NCBI GenBank assembly: GCA_028023455.1 | Contig: JAQFVV010012531.1 | Coordinates: 1,242,001 to 1,306,000 of the forward strand | Direction of reading: 5' to 3' | Source of the DNA: Epiperipatus broadwayi | Lineage: Eukaryota > Onychophora > Udeonychophora > Euonychophora > Peripatidae | Length of the DNA stretch: 64,000 nt | Part shown: positions 24,930 through 34,569 of the stretch, one piece after another | Numbering within the stretch: position 1 is the first letter of the stretch | Layout of the letters: each line of letters opens with the position of its first letter | Made by a program: the position numbers and the translations under genes | The notes under the pieces: model-generated | Told to the model about the DNA's origin: nothing | The model's input: the letters and a program-made list of their open reading frames with translations, nothing else | The model's database searches: none

Positions 24930-26050
24930 TAAATAAAGATACAATAAAAGACAAGTGACCCCCAAGATGCATTGTCTTGTGTTTATTATAAATGGAAATA
25001 TTAAATTATGAAGTGTATTTACACAAAAAAAATATATCTCACTTTATTATGATTGACTGTTATAATAGTTTAGCATAAGCCAGTTAATTAAAGCCAAATT
25101 CTTACCAATCCTCTGCTCAAGATCTTATGAAATAGCATCACAAGATAAAATAATATCAGCAAAACCATAAGTTGTTAAGTCCACAGGCAAAGCAAACATA
25201 TCATTTACATAAATCAAATATAAAGTCATGTACAGATCCCCATGGATCTCCTAATTATTCAATTTAAAATAGTTAATAATAACATGAATTTAGGTTGACT
25301 GTGTTCTGCCTTCTTTAACCAGGAAGCAAAATGACCTCAAGAACCATGTGAATATAAATAATATAGAAAAATTGTATGATGAACAGAGTCAAATGAGTAA
25401 ATCCAAATACAAAGTCACAATTTTAAGATTATTATCAAATGAAAAGGCTAAATTGTGTATATATCTATAAAAAGCATCCAAAGTATTCTTTCTAGCAACA
25501 AAACCAAAGTGCTATACAGAAATCAATTTATGCATATTCAATAATGACATCATCTTACCATTGTCTATTAGCTCAAATAGCTTAGCAGTAAAAGAAATTA
25601 CTGGATTGGATCTATAATTACTAATAACTAAGGTATTATTCTTTTTTTAAAATGGGTGTAATAATACCAACTTTTAAATACTCAGGAAATACACCAGCAG
25701 ACAAAGAAAGATTTAGAACCAATATTAAATCAACTTGGAAACTTTTTTAGATTCTAAATACCCAAATTTTTTCTTCATATACATTCCCATAATTATCTCA
25801 GCTAACCATTGAGTATTAACCAATTAATGACAACTAAAACTATGTTTTCTGGATGAAAATCAAGAATGAATATCATTCAAACTGGCAATTGATGTCTTGT
25901 GAATACTGCCTTCTTTTTTTTTTCAGTTTTTTAAATAAGAAGCTTCATAAAAGGATTTTGCCCTACAATAGGCAATTTAAAGTGTTTTATTTTATCTACT
26001 CCAAAACTGCTTGTACGTGTGTATTATATTAAGCAATCTTCAGGAAAGTA
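24930..26050 (-). pseudogene. Decayed LINE reverse transcriptase (CR1/L2/Jockey-like)
   Basis: No long frame survives, but the minus strand read in shifting frames gives the ordered landmarks of a non-LTR RT. These are LSAGVFPEYLKVGIITPILKK (about 25640-25715; equivalent to G.FP..LK.A.V.PI.KK), an NYR..P segment, EGRTQ (about 25310), GDPWGSVHD (about 25225-25255; the G.PQGS motif), LYLIYVNDM and YGFAD (about 25165; the FADD motif with the last Asp changed to Ile), then LEQRIGKNLALINWLMLN. In-frame stops and at least two frameshifts make it non-functional. The upstream part to about 26050 shows weak linker similarity. Clade assignment by motif memory only. Confidence 0.75.
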
Positions 26051-26059
26051 GATTTTAAA

Positions 26060-26990
26060 ATTTAAAAAAAAAAAAAAAATTGGTAAAAATGTTTGATAAT
26101 TGAGTAGTGAAATCCTAAATCAACAGTAATAGTGGTAACTATAACTTTTCCATTTGATCTTAATAAAAATTGCCACTGCATCTTGAATTCAAGATTTATT
26201 ATATAGATATGCTCATCTTAGTGTAAAGCAAAAACATGGATTCTGTGGCTTAAGATTATATAATGGGATTAAGAGTCATTTGTCTTGGGATCAAAAAGGA
26301 CTCGCTATTTTTTAACCTAACATAATCATAATTCATTTTAAATATAATTTAATGTTTAAAGTAAAATAAAGGTAAAACAATGACAAATACACAACTAACT
26401 ATACTGCAATGACATTTCCACACTTCTCTCATACAGAAACATTGAAGAAAGTAATATTTTAATAGGTTTGATAATTACTGAATGGTGAAGATTTGAACAT
26501 TTTTTATTGGTAAAAATAGTTATATAATCATTTACTGACTTATATTAGATGATGTGATTTTGAGGCTTTTACCAGACTGGATTCAAACTCCAAGTCTTGT
26601 GCTACTAAATATATCATGAAATGTTTTGATATAGTATAACTATGTATAAGCAGTTCATTTAAAATTGATTTTGGTCTTCAAGCCTCAAGTATTGAATGGT
26701 GCACATCTTTCTCTAAATGAGTCATTCATTTCATTAAAATCAGCATATTATCAACACTCTGTAACTTTTATCAAAGCCTGTATTAATTAACTAGAATATA
26801 ATGAGAGAGATGCAGCTATCTTGAGTTCTCTGTTTGAAGAACAAATTTTTTTACTAAATATGGTTACATTATATATATATAAACTTAAAAATTATGATCC
26901 GATTTATTAGTAAGAGGAATTATGTACTTAAAAAATTTGTAATTCTATATGTAATATTCTATGCAAGAGAAGAATGAATGGTCCACATAT
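26060..26990. other. AT-rich intergenic DNA
   Basis: No gene was recognised. ACTGGATTCAAACTCC at 26577-26592 resembles a pol III B box, but no matching A box was found. Confidence 0.4.
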
Positions 26991-27695
26991 ATGGTATTCT
27001 TACAGCACTTTTTATATCTTCTAATTCAAAATACTTAAAATCTGCAACTATTAACTATTCAAATATAGATTCATGGGGTGAAAAACTAGTGCATCTATGT
27101 TTGGGATTCAAATCCAGGCCCAAGTTAATTCTTTAAGGGGTGTGAAATTTTTCTCTCGAGTAACTAGCCCATAATCAACATTGGTTGTCAAATGAGTATC
27201 TAGCTATCCTTAAGAGAAGATAAAACAATGAAAGAAAACTACTCAAAATATCACTATCTGATGATTGACAAGCCTAGGAGAACATTGCTTTCTCCTAAAA
27301 GTTTGTTTTATTAAAATTCTTTAGCTCTACAGTCTTATGGTATTCTTACAGCACTTTTTATATCTTCTAATTCAAAATACTTAAAATCTGCAACTATTGA
27401 CCATTCAAATATAGATTCATGGTGTGAAAAAATAATGCATCCATGTTTGGGATTCAAATCCAGGGCCAAGTTAATTTTTTAAGGGTTGTGAAATTTTTCT
27501 CTTAGGTAGCTAGCCCATAATCAACTCAGTTACCCATTAAACATTGGTTAGTAAATGGGTATCTAGCTATCCTTAGTAGATGGTAAAACAATGAAAGAAA
27601 ACTACTCAAAATCTCACTATCTGATGATTGATAAGCCTAGGAGAGTATTGCTTTCTCCTGAAAGTTTGTTTTATTAAAATTCTTTAGCGCTGCAG
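26991..27695 (+). repeat. Two-copy tandem repeat, period 346 bp
   Basis: ATGGTATTCTTACAGCACTT starts copies at 26991 and 27337, and similarity holds to about 27695 with a 12-13 bp insertion in copy 2. Each copy contains a B-box-like GGATTCAAATCCAGG. Near its end each has CTGATGATTG followed about 30 nt later by a GGAGA/TCTCC hairpin and TGAAAG (copy 2) or TAAAAG (copy 1). The latter could be a distant hammerhead-like arrangement, but spacing is too long for the standard core. Confidence 0.85.
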
Positions 27696-27699
27696 TGGG

Positions 27700-29400
27700 T
27701 TATTATTAAAGAGGTTGATTTATCTTTTTACTTTACTACATTGTTTAGTTAACAATCAGTTACTGAAAAAATCTCAACTTGATTGGAAAAATTATCTGTT
27801 AGCTTAACAAGAATTTCAATTCCAAAATCATGGCACGGTAGTCTAAACCCAAACTCCCAAAACACTAAGCCATTTGTGTATATGTATAGAATATCTAATA
27901 TCTATACTAAAAATGATTCAACTTCATGACAGCTTTTTTACTTGTTAAATTAAATTTAAATTTTGTCATCTTTCTTATTAAAATCCTGCTGACGAGTGTT
28001 TGGGGAGTCACGTGACTTTCAAATACGTTATTGATTATTGTATTCAATTTCTATCATCAGCTCAGAGTTAACTTAAAAGTTATAAAGTAGGAATTAAATT
28101 TAACTCTTGAGAAAAGAACTTGTTCCTTTTCTTACTTTGTTTTATTTTTTAAAATTGATTTGTTCACAATCAATATTGTCTTACTCTCCAAATGTTTGTT
28201 TCTCTACTTCTACGCCATTGTTAGAATATTCTCACATGAAATTCTTTCTTTTTGCTCTAATCTTTATCATAATATTTTTATTACTTTGATCCTTTGGGTA
28301 TACCTTCTAATATTAGTTATACAGCTTATTTCAAAAATATGTGTAACTCAAGCATTTGGTATATATATATATGCTAACTGAACGCTGGAAAGATCAACTT
28401 TCCCAATACTGTTACGGTTTCTTTCTCAAGCTGCTTACCAAAAATAAAATGATTATATACATATACTATTTTAGATCTTATAGAAATGACAAAAGAGTTT
28501 ACTGATTGGCAGATGATTACACATATGATTTTGATTTGGCTTATCACTTGTCAGTTTAGTCGTCTTTTAAATATAGTATAAATAAATGGTCATTTAATTT
28601 TACCGGGTAATTTGACAAATAGCTGGTACAACAATATTAACAGAGTTTTGAAAATTGTTTGTTCCAGTAATTATATGTATATGGAATAAATTTTAATTAC
28701 TATACAATTTATATATCCATATACACCAGACATTTCTCTGTACATTAACTTTATGATGTAACTATAAATTTAAGATCATAGAATAAATTAAGTCAAAGAA
28801 ATGATTAAGAAATAACAAACAATCATTGATCATGAACAGTTATAATCATTTCTTTATATTATCACAATGCTTAAATGACCCAAGCTTCCCAAGATTATAT
28901 ATATGTCATATTATTAAATATATATGTATGGCTAATTTGATATTAAACACATTGATGTGTCAATACTTCAATGATACAAAGCGTAAAAGTGTGAATTTTT
29001 TTAAACAAATAAAAAAACTTCCATTTCACCTGTACTATACACAAACCACTTTATCATTCAAAAATTATATAAAATATCTTTACTGTTTTTAATTTCACAT
29101 AACATGGACATTTTAAAAATAAAAGATAAAAAGTGAACTATAAAGAGTGTGCTCCTTGCTACTTAAATATTCTTATGTGTTCTCATTTCTTTCTCCATAT
29201 CATTGCAGATTTCTGTCAGCATGTCATCATCTATAGCTTGTTGATAAGAAGCTCTCAAAATTGACGAACTTAATAAAATAAGACAGTTTATTAAATGATT
29301 GGTATTAGTCTTTAGAGGTGTGTAAATGGTTAACATTCAGATTTTTTGGAATCTATTGTTATCTATTATTAACATAAAGAAACATCCAAGAGCAGTATTT
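27700..29400. other. AT-rich intergenic DNA
   Basis: No gene was recognised. Plus-strand frames at 28107-28381 and 28826-29092 are Phe/Ile/Leu-rich with no domain I can name. Short hydrophobic frames are common by chance in DNA of this composition. Confidence 0.4.
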
Positions 29401-29900
29401 TTTATTATACTCCTTAAACATCTGTTGAAAAATTGGGTATTCAATGGATAGCAAATGATTATACTTTTACATCCATGTTTCCAGACTAATTTTATCAGTG
29501 AGAAACTGAACTTGTTAAACTTATAGTAGAAGGCTTGAAGTAGAATGAAACAAAATGCTCCTAAAAATATATGTTAAGTGGAAATAGATAAATTTATATG
29601 TTTTAGTGATAAAACAATCAAAGAAAAGGAGAAAAGAGGCTTACAGATACCAGAAATCTAAAATCATTAAAAACACTTCCTTAGTGTCAGATATATAATA
29701 ATGTAAGTAGGCCAGCTTCAATTCAAAACTTTTTCATTTCAAATCATTAAATTGACCAGTATAAATAGTTAAAAGATGGCTGGTAAATGCATAAGAATAC
29801 TAATTTCCTCATTGATGAAGGAAAGTTGTGAGCTATAATAGAGATATAATAGCTTGAGTGTGTACACAAAGCTTGCAACAAATGACTTGGAAGGAGATTA
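29400..29900. repeat. Two eroded family H2-like core remnants
   Basis: On the minus strand, 29470-29515 reads CTCACTGATAA directly followed by TTAGTCTGGAAACATGG. The H2 stem II and GAAAC have been lost by deletion. On the plus strand, 29808-29850 reads TTCCTCATTGATGAAGG then AAAGTTGTGAGCTATAATAG, a drifted core. Both are dead fragments. Confidence 0.4.
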
Positions 29901-30269
29901 AAGAGAACTACTCCTGAATGCATGTGTCAAATGTAAGCAGAGAAAATGATGTTTTGTTGGGAAAAACTAGCCTGAAGAGTTTAAAAAAGTAAAAACTATG
30001 AATTCTCATTAATTATTTTTATTCCAAGTTTACTAAAACATAGTGTCATTTTGTATTGAAATGTGATTTTTTTTTTCCTCCAGATTCTATCACTAATGAC
30101 ATCTGTTTCCTAATTCCAGAAAGAACAATGAAAAACTATGTGTAAATTTAATCCTTAAAACTTGTGATGTGATGTAAAATGGTTTCTCTTTAAATAAAGT
30201 CAGAAGATTTCATGCATAAGCTATGTGTCCAAAAATCTTAACTAATCATGAGGAGTTTCAAAATCCCTA

Positions 30270-30860
30270 CTTATCACAACAAACTCATTTACTTCTTATT
30301 CCTTAATATCTAATTATTTTTCCAACACTAGTTCATTTCTTTTTTTCCTCATTCTATTTTAATAAAAGTTATTTTTTCAGTTCCCTATTTAATTGATATA
30401 TTACTCAATTTTATTATAAAAACCTAAACAAAACATCCCAAAATCTCTATCCATTTCATTATCCATAGAATTTATTCAGACCTTCTTCCAATATCCTATA
30501 CTCCAAAAATAAGTGTTCAGTATTCTTCCTTTCACATAAATTATGACTAAAATCCAAATTCTTATTTCATTTTGACTTTTATTTGCTATGATATATATAT
30601 ACACTCAGAAAACTGTAGCCAATTACAATATTCCCTCCTCCAAAATCTTATGCATCATAATAAACTTAATTTCATTAGTTTCACTATTCTGTCTTCACTT
30701 TCCCCAATTTCATTATAAAGATGTAAACAAATATAAAATATCTACCTCTTTTGCTTTTTATTTTTAAATTTTTCTCACTCTTCATATTACATCCTGATTC
30801 TCTTTCAACATCCTGCATTCCAAAAAATAAATGTTTGATCATCTCTTTCATCCCTACCTA
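30270..30860 (-). pseudogene. Two decayed LINE 3' coding tails
   Basis: On the minus strand, 30480-30560 contains KNTEHLFLEYRILEEGL in one frame. This resembles the HLF tail motif at the C terminus of several LINE proteins. A second segment (30770-30850) encodes a similar but stop-interrupted stretch. Both are related to 3900-4260. On the plus strand they look like polypyrimidine-rich DNA with CCTATACTCCAAAAATAAG and CCTGCATTCCAAAAAATAAA. No RT domain is attached. Confidence 0.5.
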
Positions 30861-30869
30861 ATTATATTT

Positions 30870-31895
30870 TTGCCTTGTTTCCCTTTTATAAGGATTTAGC
30901 TAAGATGCTACTTTAGTTTTTTTCCCTGCTTACATTGTAAAATTAGAAAATGAGATGATAACCTATTTAGCTTTTGGGGGAAAAAAAATAAGATGGATTT
31001 TTGGGTATATGAAGACTTTGGATGAAATCTCTAATATATCTCTATTTTTATATTAAATGTTTAAATGAATAATATCACTGTATTGGTATTATTAAAGAAT
31101 ATAAATCCAGAAACTATTAAAGAGTTACTCCCCCCTCCCTAACAAACTAATATAATATGATCAACATCTATAAAATATTATATGACTATTTGTCTGAAGG
31201 TTTGTAATGATGGAAATAGTCCAACATATCACATCTTATTATATGACTATCTCTGCTTACATTTGAATTTATTATAGGAGTTATAATTCACTCCATTTAT
31301 TTTACTCCACAGCTATATCATTATATTCTTGAATAATGAATGGATAATAGATAGTAGTGCTATATAGCAACATCAGTCTAGTTTCTAGTTAATAACCATC
31401 TTTAGTGAGGAACAGGATTGTATTCACCAATTAGCTATCACCTTTTGCTCTTTTATTCTACCAAGCTTATATCCTTAAATTCAAGAATATTTTATCGTTT
31501 TTGAATTCAAACAGATATACTCGCGTTTATAATAGATGGCCTATAATAGAAGAAATAAGGTGAATTATAGTTCTTAAAATTATATTGCCTCTCTCTTTCT
31601 AAGTGAAGAATCGATTCTAAATTTGTTCACACTCTATTCAGAAACAAATGGAATAGTATAATGTGAAGTTACAGTGGTTCATTCAAATTATAAAGTGTTC
31701 TCAACAAAAAAGTTTGAAAAAATATTGTTATAGAACTTTCTCATATTATATAATTTTATCCTACAGAAAATACAAATAGTTGTTCTATACTATACTGATG
31801 TTTTTTCTTCACTATTGCGCATAACCTTGCAATACAGTATTAGCTGAAACACACAGGCTTATTATATACCTGTGTCTATATATGTAATATATAGG
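30870..31895. other. AT-rich DNA with one H2 core remnant
   Basis: At 31360-31430 the minus strand reads CTCACTAAAGATGG ... AACTAGAAACTAGACTG, an H2 core with the first box destroyed. Nothing else is recognised. Confidence 0.4.
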
Positions 31896-31899
31896 GTAT

Positions 31900-32195
31900 A
31901 TGAGCACAGTTTTTCACACAACTCATCACTCTCCACATTATCTCATAACACAGATACACTTGAAACCATATATGTTGAAAAGATAAATAATCACCATATA
32001 CGTATTTCATGCTAAACCAGCAATCATCAGTTGGTCCAGATTACCATCTCCACACATATATGCTATAAGTGCTCAGATATATATCAAGATAGCCAATCTT
32101 CATACTTTAATGGACAGGCTTCAATCTACTCCACACTCCAACTCTTCAACAGTCCATCCAATTCAAAATCTGATTAGATAAAGCTCTGATACACA
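31900..32195 (-). repeat. Family H1 unit
   Basis: This is a nearly complete H1 unit on the minus strand. From 32195 leftward it aligns with the unit at 33749-33930 (AAGCCTGTCCATTAAAGT, TAGCAAATCTTC-type and CACATATATG segments on the appropriate strand), runs through the hammerhead at 31982-32045, and enters a diverged downstream region in which the tRNA-like B box is no longer clear. The unit length is about 300 bp, as in the other H1 copies. Confidence 0.7.
31982..32045 (-). ncRNA. Candidate hammerhead ribozyme, family H1 copy a
   Basis: On the minus strand in order: GGTAATCTGGACCAA; CTGATGA (32030-32024); TTGCTG-GTT-TAGCAT; GAAA (32008-32005); TACGTATA; TGGTGATTATTT. Stem II forms five pairs below a GUU loop, with a U-U at its base. 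Stem III is the palindrome ATACGTAT, with A as cleavage base (predicted cut between 31997 and 31996). Stem I pairs ACCA with TGGT and, across an internal loop, AATC with GATT. Type I topology is expected for animal hammerheads. The very short palindromic stem III would favour cleavage as a dimer. Activity is not shown by sequence alone. Confidence 0.7.
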
Positions 32196-32199
32196 GCAA

Positions 32200-32390
32200 T
32201 TTCATAATTTTCATTATAATTTTAGTTATTTGCTTTTCAAAAAAAAAAAGTAAATAAAATAAAAAAACAAACAAATTAGAAGTGAATAAAAACAATAATT
32301 TTCTATACTTTACTCTTTTCATTCACAATTAATATGCAGTATGTAAAACACATCTCTACACGTGAATGTTATATATACGTACACTCATTT
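32200..32390. other. AT-rich intergenic DNA
   Basis: Only A-rich low complexity is seen here. Confidence 0.4.
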
Positions 32391-32394
32391 ACAC

Positions 32395-32490
32395 GTTCGC
32401 TACCACCCATGAATTTCGTTAACCGCGGCGTGATGTGTTGCGTATATAAAGGAGTACTGCATTCAAAATTTTCGTTGATGTAAATGAAAA
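32395..32490 (+). promoter_or_regulatory. Possible TATA-type core promoter
   Basis: TATATAAAGG at 32443-32452 is a strong TATA-box match. It lies in a short stretch unusually rich in CpG for this window (CGTTCGC, TTCGTTAACCGCGGCGTG, TTGCG). About 30 bp downstream there is TCAAAATTTTCG, where an initiator could sit, and an ATG opens a 72-codon frame at 32484-32702. The encoded peptide is very Phe/Tyr-rich and hydrophobic and I do not recognise it, so the frame may not be the gene. It may also be a chance TATA. Confidence 0.35.
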
Positions 32491-32929
32491 GTATTATTTT
32501 CTTTTTAATAGCCATGAGGTACTATTTTGCCTCATTGTTTTTTCCGTTCTTGGTGAAAAAATTAAATAGTAAAATTTCATTTCCCTTTAGTTTACTCTGT
32601 TATTATTTTCACATTTTTTTCTTTTATTATTATTATTGTTGGATCATTTCTGTAGATTATTTTCGTCTCTTGATTGTAGAACTTGAAAGTTATAAGGACT
32701 AGTCAAAAAAACCTTTTAATACACAAGCTTACTATCGATTTTATTCTTAACAATCATTTTTCGAATGAAAATTGCCTTTATAAAAAATAATATCCTTCGT
32801 ACGTCAGCAACGCTGGAATTAAATTTTACTGTTTTTATAAAATATTCAAATAAAATTAAAAGTTATTGCTTTCTTATAATATTTGATTCTGTAAAATGAA
32901 AGTTAATTGATTTTTTATCTCACTATTGA

Positions 32930-33015
32930 TGACTGCAATGTGTGTGGCTATATATAATAATAATGCATCTGCTCACTACGTCCACAAGCCGTAGTTCGAA
33001 TCTGGATGAATCTTA
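32930..33015 (+). repeat. Possible decayed tRNA-like SINE head
   Basis: TGTGTGGCTATATATAATAA occupies the A-box place, and GTAGTTCGAATCTGG at 32991-33005 is an excellent B-box/T-loop match. A complete cloverleaf is not convincing and no flanking duplication was found. The A box has been eroded into TA repeats. Confidence 0.45.
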
Positions 33016-33604
33016 TATTTTTGTGCTAGCAAAGAATTTTTTAGCAAGTGTAATATTTTTTCCAGATATATATTTCATAATCAAACTCAGTTAACCATCC
33101 AATCATTTATATCTTGCTATTTTTAAAACATAAAACGAAAAAAAAAAATGTCAGAAAACTTTCTAAAACTGGCATTTAATTAACTTAGTGAATAAGGACT
33201 TCACTTTATATGGAGGAATAATGAGATGCGTTTATTCTATCACTGGCTATTTAAGACTGTTTTAACTATATATATACGATATATCTATGTATATAAAGTT
33301 AAAATCTATCCATCTAATATTGACTGGTATATAGATATCTTTATTGTATTTAGCTGAAGAGTAAAGTAACAATGAAAAATTATTTAAACTCTTACCCATT
33401 TACAGTTGACCAGCTCAGTGAGGGTGTTAACTAGTACAGTATTTTTTTTTCAGGTTAAATGATCTTACAAAAAACAATTTACAGATCGTGAAATATCATT
33501 TACTAATTGAGCTTAATATCAAGAAATTAAAAACTAACTGATCTTCATTTTCATCAATAGAAATTTGTTACTACTTCCTAGGAATAAATATTTTATATAA
33601 ATAA
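33016..33604. other. AT-rich intergenic DNA
   Basis: No gene or RNA was recognised. Confidence 0.45.
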
Positions 33605-33960
33605 ATACTGCAATATTTAAATACATGCCTATTTTCTATACTAAACTTAATGTAATTATAGAGAACTTGAACTCAGACTTTCAAACTCCCTACAGCTATC
33701 CAATCCATCTTATACAGCCAATACACTTAACCATAAAAACGTGAAACAGATAAATGCTCTCCAATATACGTATTTCGTACTAAACCAGCACTCATCAGTT
33801 GGGACAGATCACCATCTCTCACACATATGTACAATCAGTGCCCAGCTTATATTAAGATAGCAAATCTTCAAACTTTAATGGACAAGCTTCAATCTTCTCT
33901 ACTCACCATTTTCAACCATCCAAATTTAAATACATATATATTTTCTATATTAAACCTAAT
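33605..33960 (-). repeat. Family H1 unit with tRNA-like B box, about 309-bp period
   Basis: The segment TTTTCTATA at 33632 returns at 33941, giving a 309-bp period and showing that the copy is slightly more than one tandem unit. In minus-strand order: body, hammerhead at 33813-33749, then ACAGATAGC-type spacer, then a tRNA-like segment ending in a B box (GAGTTCAAGTTCTC, complement of 33661-33674). The plus-strand relative at 34040-34560 is in inverted orientation, so the two form a large inverted pair about 80 bp apart. Confidence 0.75.
33749..33813 (-). ncRNA. Candidate hammerhead ribozyme, family H1 copy b (best core)
   Basis: On the minus strand in order: GGTGATCTGTCCCAA; CTGATGA (33798-33792); GTGCTG-GTT-TAGTAC; GAAA (33776-33773); TACGTATA; TTGGAGAGCATTT. 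All invariant boxes are present. Stem II has six pairs including the usual G-C next to the core (two are G-U). Stem III is the palindrome ATACGTAT, predicted to cut after A between 33765 and 33764. Stem I pairs CCAA with TTGG next to the core. The outer GATC strand pairs less well here because the partner reads GAGC. Natural hammerheads place an internal loop in stem I opposite loop II; such a loop fits here. Confidence 0.75.
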
Positions 33961-34039
33961 ATCTGGTAAAATGGAAATATACACAAAAAGGGTAGTTTTT
34001 TAATAATAATTAGCTTTATTACTGCTTAGCATGCTTTCA

Positions 34040-34560
34040 ATATGGACATGTGTATTGGTTGTATAACATAGATTGGTTAGCTGTATGGAGTTTAAAAGTC
34101 TGAGTTCAAGACCCTTATATTACATTAAGTTTAGTATAGAAAATGTACATGTATTTGAATGGCTGAAAAGTTGGAGAGTAGAGAAGATTGAAGCTTGTCC
34201 ATTAAAGTTTAAAGATTTGCTATCTTAATATAATCTGAGCACTGATTGTATATATGTGTGGGAGATAGTGAGTGCTGGTCCAGCACAAAATATGTATATT
34301 TTTTTTCTTTTTTTTTCCATATGTCATAGCATCGGTCGGGAGATGTACCCACAACTGCCTGCAACCAACTACTTGCTTGCAAGGCAGCTGTGATGACCTC
34401 CTGGCTAACAACGCTTGACCAAAATATGTATATTGGAGATTATTTATCTTTTTTATGTGAGTGTGGTCATGCATATTGGTTGTATAAAATGGATTGGATA
34501 ACTGTAGGAAGTTTGAAAGTCTGAGTTCAAGTCCCTTATAATTGAATAAATATTGCATAA
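34040..34560 (+). repeat. Family H1 tandem unit, broken core, split by a SINE
   Basis: Two tRNA-like segments (B boxes GAGTTCAAGACCC at 34102-34114 and GAGTTCAAGTCCC at 34523-34535) bracket the unit. Their spacing is 421 bp. Subtracting the SINE and one duplication (134 bp) leaves 287 bp, and adding back a 17-nt deletion at the core gives about 304 bp, the same as the intact unit. At 34261-34300 the sequence goes from GAGATAGTGA straight to GTGCTGG, so CUGAUGA and the stem I strand are gone. Stem II (GTGCTG-GTC-CAGCAC) is still perfect. The open frame on the other strand (34220-34558) is spurious. Confidence 0.75.
34286..34434 (-). mobile_element. tRNA-derived SINE (subfamily 2) with 15-bp target-site duplication
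   Basis: The SINE body is 34301-34419, inserted in minus orientation, so its A-rich tail appears as a T/C run at 34300-34317. The duplicated target CAAAATATGTATATT lies at 34286-34300 and 34420-34434, at the stem III/cleavage-site region of the H1 hammerhead relic. The body aligns with 10920-11031 (GCGTTGTTAGCC, CCTTGCAAGCAAGTA, GATGCTATGACATATG). The B box has drifted (GGTACATCTCCC against GGTTCGCGTCCC). Confidence 0.88.
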
Positions 34561-34569
34561 ATTTTAATA

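Noticed and set aside
28107-29092. Hydrophobic open frames as small membrane proteins
   Set aside because: Phe/Leu/Ile/Tyr-rich frames arise freely in DNA this rich in A and T; no motif, splice context or repeat conservation supports them.
34220-34558. 112-codon minus-strand frame
   Set aside because: It crosses the boundary of a SINE inserted in an H1 repeat, so it is a chance join.
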